A stretch of DNA of 64,000 nt from Rhizobium sp. 16-449-1b (lineage in GTDB: Bacteria; Pseudomonadota; Alphaproteobacteria; Rhizobiales; Rhizobiaceae), in assembly GCF_017741935.1 (NCBI RefSeq), contig NZ_JAGHMH010000003.1:62001-126000 (forward strand), read 5' to 3'. The notes under the pieces were generated by a model, which did no database searches, was not told where the DNA came from, and saw only the letters and a list, made by a program, of their open reading frames with translations. Each line of letters starts with the position of its first letter. The stretch's first letter is position 1. A program made the translations under genes and the position numbers. Of this stretch, positions 1 to 7,999 are shown piece after piece.

Positions 1-323
1 GCAACACCCGCGACAAGGATCTGGCGCTCTTCGTCGATCTCGCCCGTGAGCGCGGCCAGACGGTCGATACCGGCGCCACGATCGACTACCGCGTGCTCGT
101 TCCCGCCTTCATGATTTCGGAAATTCGGCGCGGCTTCGAAATCGGTTTCCTCGTCGTCCTTCCTTTCCTCGTCATCGACCTGATCGTCGCCACCATCACC
201 ATGGCCATGGGCATGATGATGCTGCCGCCCACATCGATCTCCCTGCCGTTCAAGATCCTCTTCTTCGTCCTGATCGACGGCTGGAACCTGCTCGTCGGCA
301 GCCTGGTTCGATCCTTCAACTGA
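1..323 (+). CDS. fliP: Flagellar export gate protein FliP, C-terminal part
   Basis: This is the 3' end of fliP; the reading frame is already open at base 3 and the start lies outside the window. FliP forms the inner-membrane export gate of the flagellar type III secretion system with FliQ and FliR. The visible ~106 residues contain the family's conserved C-terminal part: the segment PAFMISEIRRGFEIGF, a hydrophobic helix, the MMMLPP turn and a last helix ending in LVGSLVRSFN. fliQ, flhA and fliR lie 19 kb downstream in the same cluster, so the gate genes are split. A strong hairpin terminator follows the stop, so fliP closes its transcription unit. Confidence 0.95.
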   Translation, partial: NTRDKDLALFVDLARERGQTVDTGATIDYRVLVPAFMISEIRRGFEIGFLVVLPFLVIDLIVATITMAMGMMMLPPTSISLPFKILFFVLIDGWNLLVGSLVRSFN

Positions 324-350
324 CGCACTACACCGTCCAAGCTTTCAAAA

Positions 351-389
351 CAAAAGGCCGGCTATCAGATCGCCGGCCTTTTGTTTTGA
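351..389 (+). terminator. Rho-independent terminator after fliP
   Basis: Perfect 12-bp inverted repeat CAAAAGGCCGGC / GCCGGCCTTTTG with a 9-nt loop, followed by TTTTG. It lies between fliP (+) and the convergent glycosyltransferase gene (-). Its A-rich left flank means it may also work in the other direction. Confidence 0.85.
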
Positions 390-424
390 TGTGTTAAGAG
401 ATCGCGAACGCGTCGCAAGCTGGG

Positions 425-2338
425 TCAGAACGGCGTGGTTCTGGCGGGCAGGGCGGGTACGTCCAGATGGTCAGGCTCCAGCCCCTGCTTGGCGCGCTCG
501 ACTGCCATCTCGTAGGCTGTCTCGAGGTGCCGGCAGAAGCGTTCCGCGTCGAACAGCGGTTTGATCATCCTGTTGTCGTCGATCTTCTGCTTGAACTCGG
601 CGATGCGCTCGGGGTTCTCGTAAAGCCCGACAGCCATGTCCTCGTAGCCCTGTGCATCATCGGCCACCAGTTCGGGCAACCCGATCGCGTTCAGCAGGCT
701 CTCGGTCACGCGCGAGGCGAAGTTGGTGCCTTTCAACGTCAGAACGGGCAAGCCGCCCCAGAGTTGCTCCGACGTCGTGGTGTGGCCGTTATAGGGCCAG
801 GTATCGAGCGCGAGATCGGCTGCCTGCTGCCTGTCGATGTGGCTGCGATAATCCGCGTGCCCGCAGAAGACGAGACGCTTGGCGGGAATTCCGCGGCTTT
901 TGAGATATTCGCGAAGATTGGCTTCCGTCTGCTTCGAGACCGCCATCATCCAAAGCACGCTGTTCGGCGCCCGGCGAAGCACGTTGCACCAGACGTCAAC
1001 CGTTTCCGGCGTGATCTTGCGGCTGGCATTGAAGGAGGCGAAGACGAACTTGTCGTCGGGCAGGCCGAACTCGCCGCGGTCCACGAAGCCGGGTGTCGGC
1101 CGGTGGAAGGGGTCGTTCGGCTGGTAGGTGTCCGGCAGCCGGATGAATTTCTCATGATAATGCGGGCGCGAGGAATCGGGCAGAACGAACCGGTCGCCGA
1201 TGATATAGTCGACATCCGTGTTCGTGGCGCTGCCCGGAAAGCCGAGCCAGGAAATCTGGATCGGGGCGGGCCCCTTGTTCAGAACGTGATAGCGCGTTTC
1301 GAATGTCGGCCCCTTGAGATCGACCAGAATATCGATCCCGTCGGCTCGCATCCGCTCGGCCATCGCCGCGTCGGATAGATCACCCACTTCGACAACCCGG
1401 CCCCAAAGGCTTCGGTCGAAGGTATTGTGCTCCAGGTTCGAGGCGCGCGAATGGCAATAGAGCGTGATGTCGAATCGGTCCCTGTCGTGGAGCTCCAGGA
1501 CACGGCCCATCAGCTTCATGGTCGCGTGTTGCTCGAAGAGGTCGTTGGAGAGGTAGCCGACGCGGATCTTATCCGCCCACTGATGCGGTCGTGTGCGTCG
1601 TGCGGTCGTCTGCTCGGCCGTCACGGCGTTGTTCATGCTCGACGTCATGCGATTGAGCGCTTCGTCGCCACACCACTGAAGATTATAGAATTCGCTCTCA
1701 TGGTGCAGGAACGCGGTCTGGCCATTGGCGATCAACTCGTCGATGATCTGCTTGTGCAGCTTGATACTCGTCAGATCGCTGACATGTCTGGCGAACATCA
1801 GATAGAGGAAACGCAGCGGCACCAGCTTCGGGAAGCGCTTGAACAGGTTGCGGATCAGCAGCGCCTGGGTTTCGTCGCTCGGGTCGTTCTTGAGCAATCG
1901 GATGGCAAGCAGCGTGTGGTCACTGTTGCTGCTTTCCGCGAGCACTTTGACGAAGGGGCTGAGCAACTCTTCCTGGCCGCGCTTCTTGTAGATCGAGGCC
2001 AGCGCATAGGCGAGCTCCGCATCGAGGCTCTGGTTCAGCATATGCCGCAGGCCAAGCCTGATTGCCTCGTCGTGATTGCCGACCTCGAAATAGAGCAGTG
2101 CTGCCTTGCGGGAAAATTCCGATCCGCTTTGTCCCGCCTTCTCGCCGGCCACCGCGAAGGCCATTGCCGCATCGGCTTTCATTCCCAGCTGCAATAGCGT
2201 GCGGGCCAAAAGGGCGTAGGTCTTCGCATCCTGCTGTGTTTCGAGCAACGCATTCAGCGTTTCCAGCGACTTGGTATAGCGCCCGCTCTGATAGTCTTTT
2301 GATGCTGCGGAAAACGAAACCACACGATTCACGTTCAA
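425..2338 (-). CDS. TPR-containing O-GlcNAc transferase-like glycosyltransferase (GT41 type)
   Basis: Predicted 637-residue cytoplasmic protein. The N-terminal ~230 residues look like TPR-type helical repeats (for example ALLARTLLQLGMKADAAMAF). The C-terminal half has features of the SPINDLY/OGT family (GT41): ISWLGFPGSATNTDVDYIIG, then a second Rossmann half with FASFNASRKITPE, DTWPYNGHTTTSEQLWGGLPV and a final helical tail. GT41 enzymes transfer sugars from UDP-donors to Ser/Thr of proteins. The gene reads away from the flagellin genes and lies between fliP and the first flagellin, which suggests flagellin or another flagellar protein as substrate; that is inference. Convergent with fliP. 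An inverted repeat lies in its leader. I am sure of the family, not of the substrate. Confidence 0.85.
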   Translation of the reverse strand: MNVNRVVSFSAASKDYQSGRYTKSLETLNALLETQQDAKTYALLARTLLQLGMKADAAMAFAVAGEKAGQSGSEFSRKAALLYFEVGNHDEAIRLGLRHMLNQSLDAELAYALASIYKKRGQEELLSPFVKVLAESSNSDHTLLAIRLLKNDPSDETQALLIRNLFKRFPKLVPLRFLYLMFARHVSDLTSIKLHKQIIDELIANGQTAFLHHESEFYNLQWCGDEALNRMTSSMNNAVTAEQTTARRTRPHQWADKIRVGYLSNDLFEQHATMKLMGRVLELHDRDRFDITLYCHSRASNLEHNTFDRSLWGRVVEVGDLSDAAMAERMRADGIDILVDLKGPTFETRYHVLNKGPAPIQISWLGFPGSATNTDVDYIIGDRFVLPDSSRPHYHEKFIRLPDTYQPNDPFHRPTPGFVDRGEFGLPDDKFVFASFNASRKITPETVDVWCNVLRRAPNSVLWMMAVSKQTEANLREYLKSRGIPAKRLVFCGHADYRSHIDRQQAADLALDTWPYNGHTTTSEQLWGGLPVLTLKGTNFASRVTESLLNAIGLPELVADDAQGYEDMAVGLYENPERIAEFKQKIDDNRMIKPLFDAERFCRHLETAYEMAVERAKQGLEPDHLDVPALPARTTPF

Positions 2339-2356
2339 ACCTCGTTCAGTTCTTTA

Positions 2357-2394
2357 CGCGGCAAACACCAGGTGCCGCCGGCCGGTTTGCCGCG
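2357..2394. repeat. 10-bp perfect inverted repeat in the leader of the glycosyltransferase gene
   Basis: CGCGGCAAAC (2357-2366) pairs perfectly with GTTTGCCGCG (2385-2394), loop 18 nt. On the minus strand it sits 19-56 nt before the glycosyltransferase start codon, so it would lie in that mRNA's 5' leader or be a protein-binding site. The rest of the 373-bp gap 2339-2711 contains several GTTAA/TTAAC blocks (about 2494-2522) and the flagellin leader element, with no credible gene. Confidence 0.45.
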
Positions 2395-2632
2395 GACCCA
2401 ATGAGGCCATTATGGCGCAGAATGACACGCGAACCTTGCCTGAGGCAGGAAGCGACAGGGGGATGAGCAACCCCGAAAATGCCGTTAAACTGTTTAAGCC
2501 CTGCTTTAACGACTAGTTAACCATTTGTATTCGTTCGGAAAATGGCGGAGTGCCATTAATTAGTCCGCAAGGTTTTGCTGCGAAAGTCATCCTCGACATG
2601 ACGGGTTTGGTCCCAATGCAGAATGACCAAGT

Positions 2633-2680
2633 GGCATGAAGCCGAACCGTCATTGCCGGTACATAAGTCCGGTAATGTCC
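2633..2680 (+). promoter_or_regulatory. Flagellin leader element, copy 1
   Basis: One of four similar elements before the flagellin genes. It begins GGCATGAAGCCGAACCGTC and ends in a CCGG-N-CCGG hairpin plus AATGTCC, 31 nt before the start codon. Shared pattern: GGCATGA-N-GCYGA, then CCGTY, then a CCGG repeat, then ATGTCC. The GCYGA core resembles part of a sigma-28 -10 box, so the element may combine promoter and 5' leader. Function is not shown by the sequence. Confidence 0.55.
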
Positions 2681-2711
2681 TCCATTGGTATCGAATTTCG
2701 GGGACGGATCC

Positions 2712-3599
2712 ATGACAAGCATTAACACCAACAACTCCGCAATGGCGGCTCTTCAGACGCTGCGTAACGTCAACAACAACCTTTCTGACACCCAGAGCGC
2801 TGTGTCGTCGGGTCTGCGCGTTGGCAAGGCTTCTGACAACGCTGCTTACTGGTCGATCGCAACGACCATGAAGTCCGACAACGGCGCTCTTTCGGCCGTT
2901 TCCGACGCACTGGGCATGGGTGCGGCAAAGATCGACACGGCTTACACCGCCGTTCAGAGCTCGATCGACGTCGTAACCGAAATCAAGGCCAAGCTCGTTG
3001 CCGCGACTGAAGACGGCGTCGACAAGGGCAAGATCAACGACGAAATCAAGCAGCTCCAGCAGCAGCTGACGAGCATCTCGGCTTCGGCTTCGTTCAACGG
3101 CGAAAACTGGGTTTCCAGCTCGGCCGCTGGCAAGACCATGTCGGTCGTTTCGTCCTTCATCCGCACCGCAGGCGGCGTCAGCGTTTCGACGGCCGGCTAC
3201 ACCTCGTCGGCTGACGATCTGCTGTTCGCTGGCGGCACCGGCATTCTCGATCGTGACGGCAGCGGCACGGTCAGCGCGTCGATCTCTGAATTCTCGATCA
3301 GCTCTTCCAACACCAAGGGCGACATCGACAGCCTGATCACCGACGCGGAAACCGCTCTCAAGGGCATGACCTCGCTCGGCTCCAAGCTCGGTTCGCTGCA
3401 GAAGGGTATCGACCTGCAGAGCGACTTCGTTTCGAAGCTCTCCGACTCGATCGACTCCGGCGTTGGCCGTCTGGTCGATGCGGACATGGAAGAAGAGTCC
3501 AGCAAGCTTTCGGCACTCCAGACCCAGCAGCAGCTGGCGATCCAGTCGCTGTCGATCGCGAACTCCTCTTCGCAGAACATCCTCTCGCTCTTCCGTTAA
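2712..3599 (+). CDS. flaA: Flagellin (first of four)
   Basis: 295-residue filament subunit, exported by the flagellar type III system. The conserved N-terminal D0/D1 helices (MTSINTNNSAMAALQTLRNV, then QSAVSSGLRVGKASDNAAYW) and C-terminal helices (DSIDSGVGRLVDADMEEESS to SSSQNILSLFR) flank a short variable centre, as in the short flagellins of rhizobial 'complex' flagella. The start at 2712 was chosen over an in-frame start 27 nt upstream because MTSI is the conserved flagellin N-terminus. No signal peptide, as expected. Monocistronic: its own leader and terminator. Nearly the same protein as the next flagellin. The family is certain; the letter of the symbol follows the usual order in rhizobia. 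Confidence 0.95.
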   Translation: MTSINTNNSAMAALQTLRNVNNNLSDTQSAVSSGLRVGKASDNAAYWSIATTMKSDNGALSAVSDALGMGAAKIDTAYTAVQSSIDVVTEIKAKLVAATEDGVDKGKINDEIKQLQQQLTSISASASFNGENWVSSSAAGKTMSVVSSFIRTAGGVSVSTAGYTSSADDLLFAGGTGILDRDGSGTVSASISEFSISSSNTKGDIDSLITDAETALKGMTSLGSKLGSLQKGIDLQSDFVSKLSDSIDSGVGRLVDADMEEESSKLSALQTQQQLAIQSLSIANSSSQNILSLFR

Positions 3600-3631
3600 T
3601 AGCGGAAAACGCAAGACATCTGAAATTCAGT

Positions 3632-3660
3632 GCGGCCGGGCTTTCCCGGCCGCATTTTTT
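3632..3660 (+). terminator. Rho-independent terminator after first flagellin
   Basis: GCGGCCGGG-CTTT-CCCGGCCGC (9-bp perfect stem) followed by ATTTTTT. Confidence 0.9.
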
Positions 3661-3796
3661 ATTGCGGTACGTTAGCTTCGGCTAAGTCTCGGGTATTTCT
3701 TAAATTTCTTCCCGCCGGGTTTAGTGTTTCTTAACCATGTTGCCGTCATATGGGCTCATCGAAACGGTGAGTTGATCAGCAAATGCACGGTCAACA

Positions 3797-3840
3797 GGCA
3801 TGACGCTGACCGCCGTTTCCGGTAATAGTCCGGAATGTCC
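3797..3840 (+). promoter_or_regulatory. Flagellin leader element, copy 2
   Basis: GGCATGACGCTGACCGCCG followed by a TCCGG-TAATAG-TCCGGA hairpin and ATGTCC, ending 38 nt before the flagellin start. Same layout as the copies at 2633, 4946 and 6156. The remaining gap sequence from 3661 contains TTAACC near 3731 but no gene. Confidence 0.55.
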
Positions 3841-3878
3841 CTTCGTATGAAAAATTGCCGAAAAAGGGGCTTTTTAAA

Positions 3879-4769
3879 ATGACCAGCATTCTCACGAACA
3901 ATTCCGCAATGGCAGCTCTTCAGACGCTGCGTAGCGTGAACAACAACCTCTCGGACACCCAGAGCGCTGTGTCGTCTGGTCTCCGCGTCGGCAAGGCAGC
4001 TGACAACGCTGCTTACTGGTCTATCGCAACGACCATGAAGTCCGACAACGGCGCCCTTTCGGCCGTTTCCGATGCACTGGGCATGGGCGCCGCCAAGGTC
4101 GACACGGCCTACACCGCCGTTCAGAGCTCGATCGACGTTGTATCCGAAATCAAGGCCAAGCTCGTTGCTGCGACCGAAGACGGCGTCGACAAGGGCAAGA
4201 TCAACGACGAAATCAAGCAGCTTCAGCAGCAGCTGAAGAGCATCTCGGCTTCGGCTTCGTTCAACGGCGAAAACTGGGTTTCCAGCTCCGTTGGTCAGAC
4301 CATGTCGGTCGTCTCCTCCTTCATCCGCACTGCAGGCGGCGTCAGCGTCAGCACCTCGGGCTACTCCGCTCTGGCCGACGATCTGCTCTTCAGCGACGAC
4401 CAGACCGGCATCCTGGATCGCCCGGGCTCCGGCACGCTCATCACCGACTCGATCTCCGAGTTCTCGATCACCTCGACCGACACCAAGGGTGCGATCGATG
4501 AACTGATCACCGACGCGGAAAGCGCTCTGAAGAGCATGACCTCGCTCGGCTCCAAGCTCGGCTCGCTGCAGAAGGGTATCGACCTGCAGACGGACTTCGT
4601 TTCGAAGCTCTCCGACTCGATCGACTCCGGCGTTGGCCGTCTGGTCGATGCGGACATGGAAGAAGAGTCCAGCAAGCTTTCGGCACTCCAGACCCAGCAG
4701 CAGCTCGCTGTTCAGTCGCTGTCGATCGCCAACTCCTCTTCGCAGAACATCCTCTCGCTGTTCCGCTAA
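3879..4769 (+). CDS. flaB: Flagellin (second of four)
   Basis: 296-residue flagellin, very close to the first one over the whole length; the main differences are in the central variable part (around residues 150-200: DDQTGILDRPGSGTLITDS). Conserved ends MTSILTNNSAMAALQTLRSV and SSSQNILSLFR. The start at 3879 (MTSIL) is preferred to an in-frame start at 3855; an AAAAAGGGGC ribosome-binding stretch lies just upstream. A block of 113 bases near the 3' end (4593-4705) is identical to 3423-3535 in the first flagellin, which points to recent duplication or gene conversion. Confidence 0.95.
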   Translation: MTSILTNNSAMAALQTLRSVNNNLSDTQSAVSSGLRVGKAADNAAYWSIATTMKSDNGALSAVSDALGMGAAKVDTAYTAVQSSIDVVSEIKAKLVAATEDGVDKGKINDEIKQLQQQLKSISASASFNGENWVSSSVGQTMSVVSSFIRTAGGVSVSTSGYSALADDLLFSDDQTGILDRPGSGTLITDSISEFSITSTDTKGAIDELITDAESALKSMTSLGSKLGSLQKGIDLQTDFVSKLSDSIDSGVGRLVDADMEEESSKLSALQTQQQLAVQSLSIANSSSQNILSLFR

Positions 4770-4830
4770 GATCGCCGGCGCCAGGCGCCAGCAAAGGAGT
4801 ACGCCGCCGCTTCGGCGGGTGGTTTTCGAA

Positions 4831-4860
4831 AGCCGCGCTCTCCGGAGCGCGGCTTTTTTA
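4831..4860 (+). terminator. Rho-independent terminator after second flagellin
   Basis: AGCCGCGCTC-TCCG-GAGCGCGGCT (10-bp perfect stem) followed by a TTTTTTA tract. Confidence 0.92.
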
Positions 4861-4945
4861 TTGCCGTTAACTTTTTGTTAACCAAACTCATGTCTTGTGG
4901 CCATCATTAAACGGTATGTTAACCAAGCTTAAGAAGCGGTTAGCA

Positions 4946-4990
4946 GGCATGAGGCTGATGAACCGTTCCCGGCGGTAGACCGGGATGTCC
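4946..4990 (+). promoter_or_regulatory. Flagellin leader element, copy 3
   Basis: GGCATGAGGCTGATGAACCG, then CCCGG-CGGTAGA-CCGGG and ATGTCC, ending 36 nt before the flagellin start. Upstream, 4866-4945 carries several GTTAAC/TTAACC blocks, also seen near the other flagellin starts. Confidence 0.55.
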
Positions 4991-5026
4991 CTTTTTAAAA
5001 GTTTGCCAACAAGGGGCGCTCTTTTC

Positions 5027-5935
5027 ATGACGAGCATTTTGACCAACGTTGCGGCCATGGCCGCGCTTCAGACACTCCGCGGCATCAACACCAATCTCGA
5101 GACGACACAGGGCAATGTGTCTTCCGGATACCGTGTTGCCGAAGCCAAGGACAACGCCGCATACTGGTCGATCGCGACGACGATGCGCTCGGACAACAAG
5201 GCTCTCTCGGCTGTTTCCGACGCGCTCGGTCTAGGGGCGGCGAAGGTCGATACCGCCTATGCGGCTATGGACAACGCCATCAACATCGTCAGCGAGATCA
5301 AGGCCAAGGTTGTCGCCGCCACCGAAAACGGCGTCGACAAGACGAAGATCCAGGACGAGATCGGCCAGCTCCAGCAGCAGCTGTTGAGCGTCGCGCAGTC
5401 CGCCTCCTTCTCGGGCGAGAACTGGGTCGCCGGCAGCGGCACGAAGAGTGTCGTGTCGTCCTTCGTTCGCGGCGCCAATGGCGAGGTTTCGGTTCAGACA
5501 ACCGACTACAATCTCGATGACAACCCCGATGGCAACGTCCTCTTCGGCATGCAGGCAACCGGTGAGATCGACACCACCACCGGCGTTATCGGCTCGGAAT
5601 TCGGTACCTACGGCTCCATCTACAACATGGACATCTCGCAGCTCAGCGTTGAAGATCTGAACACCACGCTTGGCAATGTCGAGACCGGCCTCAGCGCGCT
5701 CACAAAGGCCGCGTCGCAGTTGGGCTCGATCTCGACCCGCATCGACCTCCAGGACAGCTTCGTTTCCAATCTCAGCGACTCGATCGACTCAGGCGTCGGC
5801 CGTCTCGTCGACGCCGACATGGAAGAGGAATCGAGCAGGCTGACCGCGCTCCAGACCCAGCAGCAGCTGGCGATCCAGTCGCTGTCGATCGCCAATTCGA
5901 GCGCCCAGAACGTCCTTACGCTGTTCCAGAACTAA
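5027..5935 (+). CDS. Flagellin (third of four)
   Basis: 302-residue flagellin. Conserved N-terminus MTSILTNVAAMAALQTLRGI and C-terminus SSAQNVLTLFQN; it keeps the GRLVDADMEEESS block of the C-terminal helix but is clearly more diverged from the first two, especially in the centre (residues ~150-215, rich in Asp, Gly and Thr). The start at 5027 was chosen because MTSI is the conserved flagellin start; an in-frame start at 4985 would add 14 residues unlike any flagellin. AAGGGGCG upstream serves as ribosome-binding site. It has its own leader element and terminator. S. meliloti would call this position flaD, R. leguminosarum flaC, so I give no symbol. Confidence 0.94.
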   Translation: MTSILTNVAAMAALQTLRGINTNLETTQGNVSSGYRVAEAKDNAAYWSIATTMRSDNKALSAVSDALGLGAAKVDTAYAAMDNAINIVSEIKAKVVAATENGVDKTKIQDEIGQLQQQLLSVAQSASFSGENWVAGSGTKSVVSSFVRGANGEVSVQTTDYNLDDNPDGNVLFGMQATGEIDTTTGVIGSEFGTYGSIYNMDISQLSVEDLNTTLGNVETGLSALTKAASQLGSISTRIDLQDSFVSNLSDSIDSGVGRLVDADMEEESSRLTALQTQQQLAIQSLSIANSSAQNVLTLFQN

Positions 5936-5984
5936 GCTGGTCAGCCGGCGTTCCGAACGCCCTGAAGACAATCGTGAAAGCCTT

Positions 5985-6024
5985 GAAAGCCGTCTCGCAA
6001 GACGCGGCTTTCTCTTTGTTTTTG
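5985..6024 (+). terminator. Terminator after third flagellin
   Basis: GAAAGCCG(T) pairs with (G)CGGCTTTC around a TCTCGCAAGA-type loop, followed by the T-rich tract TCTTTGTTTTT. Confidence 0.75.
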
Positions 6025-6155
6025 AAAAGAGAATCAAGGTTGCGCGAGGCTTACGAGACCGTTTGTCGGCTACTTGCGCTGGCTGTAGGCCTTGGTTAAC
6101 TTCTCTTAAGAATTGATTTGTTTAGCGACGAGCCGATCGGAAAAATCCGGTTGGC

Positions 6156-6198
6156 GGCATGAAGCCACGCCTGTCGCTGCCGGCGGTCCGGTCTATCC
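6156..6198 (+). promoter_or_regulatory. Flagellin leader element, copy 4 (diverged)
   Basis: GGCATGAAGCCACGCCTGTC followed by TGCCGGCGGTCCGGTCTATCC, ending 26 nt before the flagellin start. It keeps the head and the CCGG pair but ends TATCC rather than ATGTCC, matching the more diverged coding sequence behind it. The 289-bp gap 5936-6224 holds only this element and the preceding terminator. Confidence 0.45.
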
Positions 6199-6224
6199 TC
6201 TCCTCTACCATAGAGCTCCAAAAA

Positions 6225-7190
6225 ATGACCTATCGAATCACCAGCTCCGCCCAGGTAAACGCTCTCGCCGCATTGCGGATCATCAACAAGGAAGCAGCGA
6301 CCACCCAGCAGCAGGTATCATCGGGCATGCGCGTGGAAACGGCGGCGGATGACGCGACCTACTGGTCCTTTGCGAGCGTTCTGCGCTCCGATGGCAGCTC
6401 CATGACCAACATCCACGATGCGCTCGGCGTTGGTGCCTCGAAGGTCGATACCGCCTACACCGCGATGGATAGCCTGATCGATCAGCTGACCAGCATCCGC
6501 GCAACGCTTGTCAGCGCCAAGGAAGACGGCGTCGACAAGGAAAAGCTCAACACGACGATCGAGCAGCTCAAGCAGCAGATGCAGACGACGGTTCAGTCGA
6601 CGAGCATCGCCGGCGAAAACTGGCTGTTCAACCAGGATGCGACGCTGACCACCTCGCGCTCGGTCATCGGCGGCTTCACCCGGGCGCCGACCGGCGAATA
6701 TCAGCCACAGAACATCACCTTCCCGGCTGACCAGACCGTCATGATCGACACCAGCAACGCCAATCGCGGCCTGCTGACCAAGACTGTTGACGCAAGCACC
6801 TTGAACGACACGGGTTCGACCGCGCCACGCAACTACTATCTGCTCAGTGCCGGATCGGTCACCGGCGCCGATGGCGACGAGATCAAGCTCGACAACAACA
6901 CCACGACCGAGCAGGTCGATGACATGATGGCTGTCGTCGACAATCTTCTCTCGACGCTGACCACGACCGCGGCCGGCCTCGGCACGATGAGCGCCCGCAT
7001 CAACGACCGCATCGACTACACCGCCAACATGGCCGATATCATTGAGAAGAATGTCGGTGCGCTTGTCGATACGGATATGGATGAGGCGTCCGTGCGCCAG
7101 AAGGCACTGGAGACCCAGCAGAAGATGGGCGTGCAGGCGGTTTCCATCCTCAATACCGCCGCCAGCAAGGTTCTCGTGCTGCTGCAGTGA
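6225..7190 (+). CDS. Flagellin (fourth, most diverged)
   Basis: 321-residue flagellin. The N-terminal helix (MTYRITSSAQVNALAALRII, QQQVSSGMRVETAADDATYW) and C-terminal helix (ALVDTDMDEASVRQKALETQ to VLVLLQ) are recognisable but differ strongly from the other three; the central region is longer (~150 residues), rich in Thr, Asp and Asn. The start at 6225 follows a run of A; in-frame starts upstream (6159) would lie inside the leader element. Likely a minor filament subunit (FlaC of S. meliloti or FlaD of R. leguminosarum by position), which is inference. Confidence 0.92.
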   Translation: MTYRITSSAQVNALAALRIINKEAATTQQQVSSGMRVETAADDATYWSFASVLRSDGSSMTNIHDALGVGASKVDTAYTAMDSLIDQLTSIRATLVSAKEDGVDKEKLNTTIEQLKQQMQTTVQSTSIAGENWLFNQDATLTTSRSVIGGFTRAPTGEYQPQNITFPADQTVMIDTSNANRGLLTKTVDASTLNDTGSTAPRNYYLLSAGSVTGADGDEIKLDNNTTTEQVDDMMAVVDNLLSTLTTTAAGLGTMSARINDRIDYTANMADIIEKNVGALVDTDMDEASVRQKALETQQKMGVQAVSILNTAASKVLVLLQ

Positions 7191-7207
7191 TTGCGGGCCA
7201 CGGTTGC

Positions 7208-7224
7208 GCGCCGCCCGGCGGCGC
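7208..7224 (+). terminator. GC hairpin after fourth flagellin
   Basis: GCGCCGC-CCG-GCGGCGC, 7-bp perfect stem starting 17 nt after the stop, followed by CCTTCATCTTC rather than a real T tract. Possibly a weak terminator or a stabilising 3' structure. Confidence 0.4.
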
Positions 7225-7357
7225 CCTTCATCTTCGCACAAGTTTGGCCTCCTAGGGTCAGGGACAACAGGCGTGGTGAAAAACCGCGCGAAATATTTGT
7301 TTGGTGCAATGTGAGGCGCGGCATGTCGCAGGCTTCTGCTGATACGAGGTGGGTTGA

Positions 7358-7999
7358 GTGAGCGCGCTGCTGTCTCGTCTGAAAGACTTTGGCGAACCCG
7401 CCGTCGTCGCCCCATCCGTGGTCGAAACACCGTTTTCCGACGATTTGGGCGGTTTCGGTGGTTTCGACGACATCGCCCCCGAGCCGGTGGTCGATATCGA
7501 GGCGGAGCGCCGTGACGCAAACGCCATGGGCGAGGCCAAGGCGACCGCCGAGCTGACCGAGAAGTTCGAGGCTGAAGCGCAGACTGTTGCGCTCGTTCAC
7601 CAGCGCGAGATCGAAGAGCTTCGCAACAAGTACGAGACCGAGATCGCCGAGCTTGTTGCCTCGCGGATCAAGGCGATTTCCACCGAGGTCGCCGATCTTG
7701 TGAGCGCTACGGTCGCCCGCACGTTGGCTCCCGTCCTGACCGAGGCTTTGGTTGAAAAGGCCGCCGTCGAACTGGCGGCGCAGCTTCGCGATGCCGTTCT
7801 GGAAGGCGAGACCGGCACGATCACGGTCAAGGGCCCGGAAACGCTCTTCAATATATTGAAGAACGAACTCGGCGAGAAGGCGGACCTGCTGCGCCATCAT
7901 GAAAACGACGACATCGACCTGATCGCCGAGTTTGATGACTCGGTACTCGTAACCCGCATGTCTGCCTGGGCGGCGAGCGTCAAGAAAGTTCTGGAATGA
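7358..7999 (+). CDS. Hypothetical motility-operon protein upstream of motB
   Basis: 213-residue soluble protein with a GTG start; its stop overlaps the motB start by 4 bases (ATGA), so the two are translationally coupled. Residues ~1-50 are acidic and probably disordered. A predicted long helix follows (~50-110, rich in Glu, Ala and Lys, with [17 protein letters not shown]), then a helical region and a compact C-terminal part ([20 protein letters not shown]). The helix-then-compact layout resembles FliH-type export regulators, but I see no diagnostic motif. S. meliloti has an unnamed gene at this position. Role in motility is inferred from position only. Confidence 0.8.
   Translation: MSALLSRLKDFGEPAVVAPSVVETPFSDDLGGFGGFDDIAPEPVVDIEAERRDANAMGEAKATAELTEKFEAEAQTVALVHQREIEELRNKYETEIAELVASRIKAISTEVADLVSATVARTLAPVLTEALVEKAAVELAAQLRDAVLEGETGTITVKGPETLFNILKNELGEKADLLRHHENDDIDLIAEFDDSVLVTRMSAWAASVKKVLE

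Noticed and set aside
2494..2522. GTTAA/TTAAC repeats near flagellin starts as binding sites of a named regulator
   Set aside because: The blocks recur (also near 3731, 4866-4925 and 6096) but are short and AT-rich; I cannot tie them to Rem or VisNR from the sequence alone.
2641..2655. Sigma-28 promoter for the flagellins
   Set aside because: The GCYGA core is only partly like a sigma-28 -10 box, no matching -35 is placed consistently across the four copies, and rhizobia are generally held to lack FliA; kept only as a possibility in the leader-element entry.
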